This document shows positions 1 to 6,439 of a stretch of 13,242 nucleotides of DNA, piece after piece. The DNA is from JANYGM01 sp043764015 (GTDB taxonomy: Bacteria; Bacteroidota; Bacteroidia; Cytophagales; Thermonemataceae): positions 1-13,242 of the forward strand of contig JAYUKY010000058.1 in NCBI GenBank assembly GCA_043764015.1, written 5' to 3'. Both the position numbers and the translations under genes were made by a program. Within the stretch, counting starts at the first letter, position 1, and each line of letters opens with the position of its first letter. The notes below the pieces were generated by a model that saw nothing but the letters and a program-made list of their open reading frames with translations, was not told where the DNA came from and made no database searches.

Positions 1-63
1 TAAATAAAATTATGAAAATTTTCCTAAGTTGTTATTTTTATGAAAATTCCAAGTCATCTTTTA

Positions 64-71
64 TATATTTG
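64..71 (+). promoter_or_regulatory. Putative -7 promoter box for apaG
   Basis: TATATTTG matches the Bacteroidota sigma-ABfr -7 consensus TAnnTTTG. It lies about 76 bases before the apaG start. I found no TTTG -33 box at the usual 17-23 base spacing (a TTG at 29-31 is too far away), so this is a half-supported promoter. Confidence 0.4.
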
Positions 72-146
72 CAACGGAACTTTTACAGCAACAAAAAATT
101 TGTTTTTTGATTTTTATTTACTAATTTTAGCCAAATAAATACGACA

Positions 147-536
147 ATGATGACTACCCAAATAACTGATGGTGTACGTATTAGCGTGAAAACTAGCTAC
201 TTACCAGAACATTCTAGCCCAAAACAAAGCCATTTTGTGTTTGCTTACCGCATCACAATAGAGAATTGTAGCCAATATACAGTACAACTTTTGCGCAGAC
301 ATTGGATAATAAGCGACTCTAATGGCGTAATAAAAGAAGTTGAAGGGGAAGGCGTGGTAGGTTTGCAACCTGTTTTAGAGCCTGGCGACATACACGAATA
401 CTCTTCTGGTTGCAATCTCAAAACAGAAATAGGCAAAATGCAAGGAGAATACCTAATGGAACGTGTTTTTGATGGCAAAAAAATGCAAGTTTCTATTCCT
501 GAATTTAATTTGATTGTGCCATATAAACTCAATTAA
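147..536 (+). CDS. apaG: ApaG domain protein
   Basis: A 129-residue protein that matches the ApaG family over its full length (the usual size is about 125-130). ApaG is a small, single-domain immunoglobulin-like beta-sandwich protein linked by name to Co2+/Mg2+ efflux phenotypes. Its molecular role is not settled. The same fold occurs in F-box proteins and in PolDIP2. Visible family features are the N-terminal strand with VKTSYLP (14-20), FAYRITIEN (32-40), QLLRRHWIISDSNG (47-60), the glycine-rich GEGVVG (67-72) followed by QPVLEPGD, and the YSSGCNL strand. Two adjacent ATG codons (147 and 150) could start it; the second gives 128 residues. It stands alone, with a promoter-like box upstream and a heptad repeat starting two bases after its TAA. 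Confidence 0.93.
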   Translation: MMTTQITDGVRISVKTSYLPEHSSPKQSHFVFAYRITIENCSQYTVQLLRRHWIISDSNGVIKEVEGEGVVGLQPVLEPGDIHEYSSGCNLKTEIGKMQGEYLMERVFDGKKMQVSIPEFNLIVPYKLN

Positions 537-537
537 G

Positions 538-558
538 TATGAGGTTTGAGGTACAGAA
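538..558 (+). repeat. Heptad tandem repeat after apaG
   Basis: Three degenerate 7-bp units, TATGAGG, TTTGAGG and TACAGAA, start two bases after the apaG stop codon. Copies of the same family begin at the same offset after the stops at 3705, 7680 and 11946, always in the sense direction of the gene just ended. Confidence 0.7.
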
Positions 559-562
559 ACAT

Positions 563-610
563 AAAAGTTCATTATTGAAGTCAAGTGGAAGCTCCTGACT
601 TCACAATAAT
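563..610 (+). repeat. Hairpin module shared with the gyrB 3' flank
   Basis: After the heptads comes AAAAGTTCATTATTGAAGTC and then an imperfect hairpin: ATTATT (571-576) and GAAGTCA (577-583) pair with TGACTTC (596-602) and AATAAT (605-610), with a two-base bulge at 603-604. A closely similar block stands at 11996-12042 downstream of gyrB, also after heptads. There is no T-run after the hairpin, so it is not an ordinary intrinsic terminator. Confidence 0.6.
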
Positions 611-824
611 TAGATAACGACATTGATATTTTGTATTAGTTCCAGCGGAACATTATATTTATAGAATATCATTGCGTTTGTATTTCGCTCCAGCGGAGCG
701 CAATATTTATAAAACTAGCTCTTGCTAGTTACGCTCCGCTGGAGCAAAATACATTTTTTGACCTATTTTCTATAAATATATCAGTCCGCTGGACTTTAAT
801 ACAAATTAACAATATCATTATCTA
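611..824. repeat. Large nested inverted repeat between apaG and the RDD gene
   Basis: This is the main content of the 320-base gene-free stretch 537-856. The outer arms, about 57 bases (611-667 and 768-824), are complementary with a few mismatches: TAGATAACGACATTG on the left mirrors CAATATCATTATCTA on the right. Inner arms 679-700 and 732-753 carry TGTATTTCGCTCCAGCGG and its near-complement. A 7-bp stem with a four-base loop sits at the centre (AACTAGC 713-719, GCTAGTT 724-730). Each arm segment also contains its own small hairpin around CCAGCGG/CCGCTGG, for example GTTCC-AGC-GGAAC. No coding capacity is evident. It may be a miniature (MITE- or REP-like) element. Confidence 0.75.
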
Positions 825-856
825 ACTATACCCTTAATTCAACTAATTCACTTATT

Positions 857-1329
857 ATGTCAAAGACTTATTTTAATTATAGGCTCGCCACAAAGAATGA
901 CCGTTTTATTGCATTTTTTATAGAATGGTTGTTAGTGAGTACGACATTTGGTTGTGCTGTTGAGTGTTTTTTCCAAATTATGAAGAATATTTTCAGGGAT
1001 ATTATTATCAGAGATATTATCTTGCATATATTTTGACTCAGTCTCTGTTCTATGCCATTATTGGTGCAATTACCTACCCATTTTGGGGAGGAAATATTGG
1101 ACATAAAATAATGAAGATAAAAGTTATTTCTATGACAACAGGAAAAACCATAAATAATCAACTCATAGGTGCGTTACGTGAAGGGGTGAAAACGCTGGTA
1201 TTTCCTGTTTATGTTTTGTCATTTTTGCAACTTCTTAATAATAAAAATCAAAATTTATTAGATCAAATGATTGGAGTAATTGTTGTGAAAACTGCTGAAA
1301 TACCTCACTTGCCAACTGAAACAAAATAA
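857..1329 (+). pseudogene. RDD family membrane protein gene with a -1 frame change at T TTT TTC
   Basis: The ATG at 857 opens a frame reading MSKTYFNYRLATKNDRFIAF, typical of the first part of RDD proteins (Arg-Phe-x-Ala-Phe-x-x-Asp; here Glu23 replaces Asp), followed by membrane segment 1. This frame stops soon after about 1020. The rest of the domain is in the -1 frame from about 964 to 1329: membrane segment 2, the GGNIGHKIMKIKVI hallmark, TGKTI, and a last hydrophobic segment followed by NLLDQMIGVIVV with the final conserved Asp. The switch point is 967-973, T TTT TTC in the upstream frame, a canonical -1 slippery heptamer and also a six-T homopolymer. Joined, the product would be 157 residues, a normal RDD length with about three membrane spans. 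It could be a frameshift mutation, a sequencing error, or programmed or transcriptional slippage. A GTG at 964 could also start the downstream part alone. RDD proteins are membrane proteins of mostly unknown, possibly transport, function. The next gene starts 12 bases after the stop. Confidence 0.72.
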
Positions 1330-1341
1330 TTCCTAATTCAT

Positions 1342-2172
1342 TTGGAAAAGTTATATTTTTATTTGCGACATATCATAAAGGCGAAAGATGAACATTCTAT
1401 TCACTCGCCTTTTATTTTTGCGCTTTATTGTGAAGTAATTTTATCAAAAGCACATTATTATGCCTTTGATGAAATAGAAAAATTAAGAGAAAATTTAGAA
1501 AATAATCAACAAAAAATCACTTTTAAAGATTTGGGTGCAGGCGCAAATTATTTTAATAATAATAACAAAAACAAATTTAAAACTACTTCAATTAGCAAAA
1601 TAGCACGTAATTCTGCTAAAAGTCCACGACTAGCACAATTACTTTTTAGGTTAGTGAATTATTTTCAACCAAAAAATTTATTGGATTTAGGCACTTCTTT
1701 AGGCATTACAACAGCTTATTTTGCAAAGGCAAACCAAAAAATAAAAATTGCTAGCTTTGAAGGAAGCAAAGAAATTTCTGAAATTGCAAAGCAAAACTTT
1801 CAAAAGTTAAATATTAATAATGTTACAATTACTATAGGAAATTTGAATGAAACACTTTCTAATTATTTAAAAAAGCATTTTTCAACAGAAAAATTAGAAA
1901 AAAATATAAATAATAATTCTTTAGATTTTGTTTTTTTTGATGCAAATCATCAATTTTTGCCTACAATTAGCTATTTTGAAACTTGTTTGCCTTACGTACA
2001 CGAAAATACAGTTTTTATTTTTGATGACATTTACTGGTCAAAAGGAATGGCAAACGCTTGGAAAACTATCAAAAATCACCCAAAAACACAGCAAACCATT
2101 GATTTATATTGGTTTGGAATTGTGTTTTTCAGAGAAAATCAAGCAAAAGAAGATTTTATTCTGAAAATATAA
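1342..2172 (+). CDS. Class I SAM-dependent methyltransferase (O-methyltransferase-like)
   Basis: A 276-residue Rossmann-fold methyltransferase. The S-adenosylmethionine-binding motif I is LLDLGTSLG (113-121). The acidic end of strand 2 is in ASFEGS (Glu140). The strand-4 motif is DFVFFDANH (195-203), followed by FDDIYWSKGM (227-236), an arrangement typical of O-methyltransferase-like enzymes. The N-terminal HSIHSPFIFALY (18-29) is characteristic of a group common in Bacteroidota. The substrate cannot be read from the sequence. The start is uncertain: the frame opens only after the stop at 1329, and TTG at 1342 is the only conventional start before the conserved N-terminus (ATT at 1336 is another possibility). 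Translation may be coupled to the RDD gene 12 bases upstream. The codon choice is strongly A/T-biased. Confidence 0.88.
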   Translation: MEKLYFYLRHIIKAKDEHSIHSPFIFALYCEVILSKAHYYAFDEIEKLRENLENNQQKITFKDLGAGANYFNNNNKNKFKTTSISKIARNSAKSPRLAQLLFRLVNYFQPKNLLDLGTSLGITTAYFAKANQKIKIASFEGSKEISEIAKQNFQKLNINNVTITIGNLNETLSNYLKKHFSTEKLEKNINNNSLDFVFFDANHQFLPTISYFETCLPYVHENTVFIFDDIYWSKGMANAWKTIKNHPKTQQTIDLYWFGIVFFRENQAKEDFILKI

Positions 2173-2225
2173 ATTTTTTCTTTTTTTCTTGGAATAGTTA
2201 TAATTATTAAAATGGGGAAATGTAG

Positions 2226-2246
2226 AGATAAGGCACTGCCTTATCT
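2226..2246. repeat. Short hairpin between the methyltransferase gene and gldH
   Basis: AGATAAGGCA (2226-2235) and TGCCTTATCT (2237-2246) are exact reverse complements around one base. In practice this is an 8-9 bp stem with a 3-5 base loop. No T-run follows, so its role as a terminator is doubtful. The rest of 2173-2298 holds a T-rich tract at 2175-2190 and a direct repeat described separately. Confidence 0.5.
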
Positions 2247-2270
2247 AACGACAATCAATTGATACAAAAA

Positions 2271-2295
2271 ATTAACACAAAAGATTAACACAAAA
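2271..2295 (+). repeat. Direct repeat just before gldH
   Basis: ATTAACACAAAA occurs at 2271-2282 and again at 2284-2295, separated by one base and ending three bases before the gldH ATG. It sets the A-rich translation initiation region of gldH, which has no Shine-Dalgarno sequence, as is usual in Bacteroidota. It could be a replication slippage product. Confidence 0.5.
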
Positions 2296-2298
2296 TAA

Positions 2299-2784
2299 AT
2301 GAATAAACAAGTGAAAAACAGTATTTTAGTAACCTTATTTTTCTTATTTTTTGCAGTTTCGTGCAAAGACAACGGCATTATCTACGAACAAACAAAAGAC
2401 ATAGAAAATGGCAAATGGAAGATTGCTGACGTGTATTCTTGCGGATTTGAGATTAAAGATGCCAGCCAAAATTATGATATTTCTTACATTATAAGAAATT
2501 CCTCAAAATATGCGTTTTACAACCTTTATGTAACTTATTATTTGGAAGATGACAAAGGAAAAGTAATTTCTTCATCTTTACAAAATTTACAACTTTTAGA
2601 CGCTGGCACAGGTGAGCCTTTTGGTAGCGGTTTGGGTGATTTGTACGAACACGAAATAACGGCACTTGCTAAGTTTAAATTCCCACAAAAAGGAAATTAT
2701 AAGTTTAAAGTAAAACAATATATGCGCCAAGACCCTATAAATGAGATATTTACTGTAGGTGCAAGAGTGAAAAAAAGTCTTTAA
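2299..2784 (+). CDS. gldH: Gliding motility lipoprotein GldH
   Basis: A 161-residue lipoprotein matching GldH, one of the lipoproteins needed for gliding in Flavobacterium johnsoniae. It is considered part of the gliding/type IX secretion machinery in the cell envelope, though its exact role is not known. Residues 1-21 are a lipoprotein signal (MNKQVKN, then a Phe/Leu-rich core) ending in the lipobox AVSC with Cys22 as the lipidation site. Family features follow in order: YDISYIIRNSSKYAFYNLYV (59-78), GEPFGSGLGDLYEHE (105-119), a proline-glycine turn PQKGNY (129-134), the MRQDP motif (142-146) and VGARV (153-157) near the C-terminus. The length is normal for the family. It stands alone, with no other gld gene adjacent. 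The downstream gap holds a long inverted repeat. Confidence 0.9.
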   Translation: MNKQVKNSILVTLFFLFFAVSCKDNGIIYEQTKDIENGKWKIADVYSCGFEIKDASQNYDISYIIRNSSKYAFYNLYVTYYLEDDKGKVISSSLQNLQLLDAGTGEPFGSGLGDLYEHEITALAKFKFPQKGNYKFKVKQYMRQDPINEIFTVGARVKKSL

Positions 2785-2800
2785 TTGTCCCCATTGTCAG

Positions 2801-2904
2801 AATCAGGATTTACAAGATGACAAGATAAATACAAAGATAATACAAAAGGAAAAAAATGTATTTTGTATTATCCTGAAAATCTTAAAATCTTGAAAATCCT
2901 GATT
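2801..2904. repeat. Long imperfect inverted repeat downstream of gldH
   Basis: The outer arms AATCAGGATT (2801-2810) and AATCCTGATT (2895-2904) are perfectly complementary. The inner arms GATAATACAAAA (2836-2847) and TTTTGTATTATC (2861-2872) are perfectly complementary around a 13-base loop. Between them, ACAAGAT/ATCTTGA segments also pair partially. It fills the gap between gldH and the next gene. It may act as a terminator or RNA 3'-end structure, or may be a copy of a dispersed repeat. Confidence 0.7.
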
Positions 2905-2937
2905 AAAACCGCTAAAATAAATTAAATAAATAAGATT

Positions 2938-3705
2938 ATGGTGAATATTTTTTCAAGTGTTATCTTCATTACGGTTGCCGTAGTGCTAGGTTATGGTACT
3001 TTGGAGTGGTTGCAAATCCCCAAAGGTACGCTCACAGACTGGATTGTGGGTTTGGTGTCGTGTTGGTGGCTGATTGTGGTGGTGGTGATGCCTTGGAACG
3101 TGCATTTTTCTGCCAAAGAAGTGCTGGACGAAATCAAAATTTCTCGCCAAAGAAATATGAAAATAGACCCAGAAAATGAAATTTATGCGCAAAAAATCAC
3201 AAAAAGGTACTTGATTATTGCTATAAGTTTACATATTATTTCTGCCGTTGGGCTAGCATTACTGACTTTTTTCAATATCACCGTTATTGGCTATTGGGGG
3301 GCAATAGTGGCACTTTTGCTGATGGGTTTGCGCCCTGCAGTACGTTTGCAGGCGTATATTGTGAGCCGTTTGTATAGTATCAGAGAAACAACTTTTTATC
3401 CTCGTGAGGACACGCAGGAACTCCGTGGTAGGTTTTATGAAATGGAAAGCCGTCTAAATTCCTTAGATAACCTGCTTGATATGAATACACCTAGCTCTTT
3501 TATTTCAAGATTGCAGGATAACATTAAACATCAAGAAGATATTTTGCAAAAAATGCGTATCAAAGTGGAAGATAATGACGTGAAAAACAAAGCAGAACAC
3601 GAAAAAATCAGTCGTAGCATAGAAGAAGGCATTAGTAAACTCTCGGAAGATACTAAATTTTTGGGTCAAGTGCGTGATTTAGTGAAGTTTATCAAAACAG
3701 CCTAA
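2938..3705 (+). CDS. Membrane protein with C-terminal coiled coil, function unknown
   Basis: I do not recognise the family. The 255-residue product has four predicted membrane segments: about 3-22, 35-52 (rich in Trp and Val), 91-111 and 114-131. A charged cytoplasmic-type linker lies between the first and second pairs (60-90). From about 150 to 250 the sequence is highly charged and heptad-like (REDTQELRGRFYEMESRLNS, then KHQEDILQKMRIKVEDND), suggesting a coiled coil. The ATG at 2938 opens the frame directly before the first membrane segment, with no better alternative. The 5' third of the gene is noticeably richer in G and T than its neighbours, reflecting Trp/Val/Gly codons. Its TAA is followed two bases later by a heptad repeat and then a strong terminator. 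Confidence 0.8.
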   Translation: MVNIFSSVIFITVAVVLGYGTLEWLQIPKGTLTDWIVGLVSCWWLIVVVVMPWNVHFSAKEVLDEIKISRQRNMKIDPENEIYAQKITKRYLIIAISLHIISAVGLALLTFFNITVIGYWGAIVALLLMGLRPAVRLQAYIVSRLYSIRETTFYPREDTQELRGRFYEMESRLNSLDNLLDMNTPSSFISRLQDNIKHQEDILQKMRIKVEDNDVKNKAEHEKISRSIEEGISKLSEDTKFLGQVRDLVKFIKTA

Positions 3706-3706
3706 T

Positions 3707-3727
3707 TTTGAAGTATGAGGTACGAGT
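3707..3727 (+). repeat. Heptad tandem repeat after the membrane/coiled-coil gene
   Basis: TTTGAAG, TATGAGG and TACGAGT, three 7-bp units, begin two bases after the TAA at 3703-3705 and run straight into a T-run. They have the same family, orientation and offset as the copies after apaG, the LIC11966-like gene and gyrB. Confidence 0.7.
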
Positions 3728-3735
3728 TTTTTTAA

Positions 3736-3781
3736 TACAAAAAGTCTTTTCAATATTGAAATATTGAAAAGGCTTTTTGTA
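3736..3781. terminator. Bidirectional terminator between convergent genes
   Basis: A near-perfect 22-bp palindrome: TACAAAAAGTCTTTTCAATA (3736-3755, continuing to 3757) pairs with 3760-3781, with a single G-T type mismatch. The stem has an A-run on one side and a T-run on the other (TTTTTGTATTTTATTATTTT), so it can terminate transcription from either side. It lies between the plus-strand gene ending at 3705 and the minus-strand gene ending at 3813, as expected for a shared terminator. Confidence 0.85.
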
Positions 3782-3812
3782 TTTTATTATTTTCAATTTT
3801 ACCTATAAAAAT

Positions 3813-4649
3813 CTACAAAGAAAACGTATAATGCGCTCCTATTTGCACGCCAGCCAATAAATTAGAACGGCGACCAAATAATTCTTTGCTTGTTCCGCCT
3901 TTTACGCTACTTATGAGGTCGCTACCACGAGCATCAAGAATACCATAACTTGCCCTCACAAGTGCAGAAATATAGATATTTTTCGCTACTGTAATATCCA
4001 AACCAAAACCACCAGCAAGCTGCAAATCAAAATTAGAATAGCGTTTTTCTATATCAGTATTATTAAAACTTGCTACTTCAAACTCATTGACAGCCGTCAG
4101 GGTAGTGTAAGTATTATTAGCATTGATGATTGCAGGTTGTCCATAAACAAATGAAAAAACGGCAGCTTGTCCTTCTGGTGTGTTGTAAGTACCTGCTGCT
4201 GCGGTTACGATTTCTCTTCCTGCAGTCAAAAATGAAAATTGAGGTCCTAACATAAAATTAAAACGTGTTTTCTTTTCCATATTGCCAATGTATCTAAACA
4301 TCAGAGGCACTTGAATATAGGTAAGGTCAATTTCACGCTTTCCAACGACATCTTTAGCCGCATTGATAAGGTCAAAAACTTGTCCTTGTTTTGCCAAAAT
4401 ACCTTCCAGTTGTATAGCAACGCCATTTTTAAAATCAACACCAAAAGTGAGTCCAATGGGTGCGGCTTTTGCCGTAAAAGTGCTGTTGTAGCGTGGGTCG
4501 TCTGCAAGTCCTTTGTCCAGAACAAAAGTAGCATTGACGGCTGTGGTTGCACCTACGTGCAGTGTTTGCGCATTGATGCGTGTGTTTATGCCTAAGCAAA
4601 TGCAAAGCAAAAAACCCACAACGAGTGTAGAAGGTTGATTTGTTTTCAT
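3813..4649 (-). CDS. PorT-like outer-membrane beta-barrel protein
   Basis: A 278-residue exported protein. Residues 1-28 form a Sec signal (MKTN, a hydrophobic core, ending INAQ before TLHVG). The mature part reads as alternating amphipathic strands: LHVGATTAVNATFV, then PIGLTFGVDFKNGVAIQLEG, YIQVPLMFRYIG (around 120) and FNFMLGPQFSFL. The NFDLQLAGGFGLDI and LLAGVQIGAHYTFSL strands come near the end, finishing with an aromatic residue close to the C-terminus. The pattern 'G..F...V..G..I...G.L..KG' plus 'Y+..Plm.+Y' is typical of the PorT/OMP_b-brl_2 family, but it is not close enough to call it PorT itself. The ATG at 4649 is directly before the signal peptide. It is the last gene of a four-gene minus-strand run of exported proteins. 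Confidence 0.82.
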   Translation of the reverse strand: MKTNQPSTLVVGFLLCICLGINTRINAQTLHVGATTAVNATFVLDKGLADDPRYNSTFTAKAAPIGLTFGVDFKNGVAIQLEGILAKQGQVFDLINAAKDVVGKREIDLTYIQVPLMFRYIGNMEKKTRFNFMLGPQFSFLTAGREIVTAAAGTYNTPEGQAAVFSFVYGQPAIINANNTYTTLTAVNEFEVASFNNTDIEKRYSNFDLQLAGGFGLDITVAKNIYISALVRASYGILDARGSDLISSVKGGTSKELFGRRSNLLAGVQIGAHYTFSL

Positions 4650-4705
4650 AAAAATAATTGATATAATTGATTTTAGTTATTTTTTTGTTTTATTTGTTGG
4701 ATATT

Positions 4706-4767
4706 TTTCTGCAAGAACTTCCCGAAAGTTTCCAACTTTCTGCAAGAACTTCCCGAAAGTTTCCAAC
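4706..4767. repeat. Perfect 31-bp tandem duplication
   Basis: The unit starting TTTCTGCAAGAACTTCCC occurs at 4706-4736 and again, identical, at 4737-4767. The second copy runs into the right arm of a hairpin (4747-4779). The duplication therefore appears to have copied the left half of an intergenic palindrome. Confidence 0.85.
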
Positions 4768-4779
4768 TTTCGGGAAGTT
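4747..4779. repeat. Perfect 13-bp stem hairpin (AACTTCCCGAAAG family)
   Basis: AACTTCCCGAAAG (4747-4759), loop TTTCCAA, and CTTTCGGGAAGTT (4767-4779). It lies downstream of the 514-residue minus-strand gene (stop at 4803). Read on the minus strand, no T-run follows directly. A related copy in the opposite orientation is at 6361-6393. Confidence 0.8.
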
Positions 4780-4802
4780 GAGAGAAGTTTTATTTTTAGT
4801 TT

Positions 4803-6347
4803 TTACTCAAATTTAATAATACCAAAAGAATATTTTTTGCCTCTTTCTGCATAAATAAGCACTTCTTTTTCGTTGATTTGCTTGCTAAAAACAGGATAAA
4901 TCAAAAAATCATTTTCTTGTTTTCCAAATAATTCTGTTTTTTTCAAATTATTGCTTGCATCAATTTTAACCATAAAAAAAGATGGTTTTCTGTTGTTCAT
5001 CTCTTTTACATCTTTGCTATAAATAAAATCTTTGTTCTTAATGTTGTCATTATAAAGAAGATACAAATCATTTCCAGTTTTGTAGGTTACATAAGAATGA
5101 ATATTGGGCTGGTTGATAGAATAAATGCTTCCAGTTGTTGCTACAGTTTCTTGGTCTTTGGATATTTTTTGCATTTTGCTATTGATTTTCAGGTTTTTAT
5201 CCAAATTAAATACCATTATATCTGCGTCATAATCAGTAGTAATGGTGTAAGAACTGCCATTTCCTCGCTGATAGTATTGCGTGATGCTAAAAGATTGTTC
5301 TGCCACCACTTTGATATTTCCGTCTTCACTTTCCATAACTGTCTTAATATCAAACTGATAAATCTCTTTTTTACGTTTACTTTTCCCAGAAAAAGTAGCC
5401 AAAAACTCTGCTGTAAAAGGTTTTTGATCAACGCCTGTGTTGTTCATTTCTTTGTCCAACGACATTGTAAAAACGCCCTTAGCCACATCTGCTAGGGCAG
5501 TTTCTCCATAAAAACCAACAATATTCAAAGCGTTTGTTTTACTAGCAAAGATACGAACATCAGTCATATAGGTAGTTGCGTTCAAAGAAATAGTTTTTTG
5601 TTGTCCATTGTTTTCTTTGGTGTAAACAAACGCCTCAAAGGTATAATTTACCTTACCATTTTTCTTTTCTTTGAGTTTTTCATTGAATTTTTTACCCAAA
5701 ATACTTACTGTTCCCTCGTCTGTGATGTTGAAATTACTTGGAATAAAAAGTTTATCTGTGTACGGCAGCGTAACTTTTTTGTTCCATTCTTTTTCCATTG
5801 TAAGCGCATCATACACATTGATAGCAAATTTTTGCGGGTCTTTGTCCTTAAAATCATCTTCACCAATCAGACAAATTTTGTTTTCAGTAGGAGATTTGAG
5901 TAATCTAAACTTGCCCGCCTCACGTCTGCTACGCCCACCTATGGTCGTAAGCATACGCAAAGTGCCTTTTGGTTCAAGATTTTCGTCATAACTTTGCAAG
6001 AAAATGTATTGTAATTCTTCTTTTTTAGCATAAACTGTATAAAAAACGTGAATTACATTTTTTGACATATAAGAAAAAGTGTAACCAATTTCGTCTTTGC
6101 CTATCATTGCTTTTACGTCAATTTCTTTGCTCATTTTGAGGTTTTCATTGAGAGAATAACGCTGAATGAAATACTTGTTAGACTCACGCATCATCACAAA
6201 ATAAGTATTTTCCAGTTTGCCCAGCAAACTAACAGGATTGAAATCACGCCTATCTGATTGGTTTTCTGCGCCAAAAGTAACCGTTTGTGCCGACAAATTG
6301 AAAGCACAGAATAGGCAAATCAATGCAATGGAAAGTGTTTTTTTCAT
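4803..6347 (-). CDS. Secreted protein of unknown function (514 aa)
   Basis: I do not recognise a named family. Residues 1-21 are a clear Sec signal peptide (MKKTLSIALICLFCAFNLSA, then Q). The mature chain is rich in short beta-strand-like segments with regularly spaced 'YxLxENLK', 'QSYDENLEPKG', 'FNLDKNLKINSK' and 'KIDASNNLKK' units. Each is a strand followed by Asp/Asn-x-Asn-Leu-Lys, reminiscent of the blades of a beta-propeller. This is suggestive only. There is no lipobox Cys, and the C-terminus (KKYSFGIIKFE) is not an obvious type IX sorting domain, so a periplasmic or surface location fits. It is third in the minus-strand run of exported proteins, 92 bases after the PorV-like gene. Confidence 0.75.
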   Translation of the reverse strand: MKKTLSIALICLFCAFNLSAQTVTFGAENQSDRRDFNPVSLLGKLENTYFVMMRESNKYFIQRYSLNENLKMSKEIDVKAMIGKDEIGYTFSYMSKNVIHVFYTVYAKKEELQYIFLQSYDENLEPKGTLRMLTTIGGRSRREAGKFRLLKSPTENKICLIGEDDFKDKDPQKFAINVYDALTMEKEWNKKVTLPYTDKLFIPSNFNITDEGTVSILGKKFNEKLKEKKNGKVNYTFEAFVYTKENNGQQKTISLNATTYMTDVRIFASKTNALNIVGFYGETALADVAKGVFTMSLDKEMNNTGVDQKPFTAEFLATFSGKSKRKKEIYQFDIKTVMESEDGNIKVVAEQSFSITQYYQRGNGSSYTITTDYDADIMVFNLDKNLKINSKMQKISKDQETVATTGSIYSINQPNIHSYVTYKTGNDLYLLYNDNIKNKDFIYSKDVKEMNNRKPSFFMVKIDASNNLKKTELFGKQENDFLIYPVFSKQINEKEVLIYAERGKKYSFGIIKFE

Positions 6348-6360
6348 TTTTTGAGTTTTT

Positions 6361-6393
6361 AACTTCCTAAAAGTTGGAAACTTTCGGGAAGTT
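6361..6393. repeat. Second AACTTCC...GGGAAGTT hairpin, inverted orientation
   Basis: AACTTCCTAAAAG (6361-6373), loop TTGGAAA, and CTTTCGGGAAGTT (6381-6393). The right arm is identical to that of the 4747-4779 hairpin, the loop is its reverse complement, and the left arm carries two transitions that still allow G-U pairing on one strand. It sits between the PorV-like gene and the 514-residue gene. Confidence 0.75.
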
Positions 6394-6439
6394 GTGTTAC
6401 TTGGTTGTGTAGTTAATTTATTGATTTTAGAAAAATTAT

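Noticed and set aside
2785..2937. Riboswitch or small RNA upstream of the membrane/coiled-coil gene
   Set aside because: The structure is a simple extended hairpin built of inverted repeats and matches no riboswitch core that I know.
4706..4779. Start of a CRISPR-like array
   Set aside because: Two directly adjacent identical 31-bp units with no spacers, and no cas genes in the window.
5097..5991. Plus-strand open frames opposite the 514-residue secreted protein
   Set aside because: Phe/Cys-rich translations of the complementary strand of A-rich codons. The minus-strand frame has a signal peptide and continuous sensible composition.
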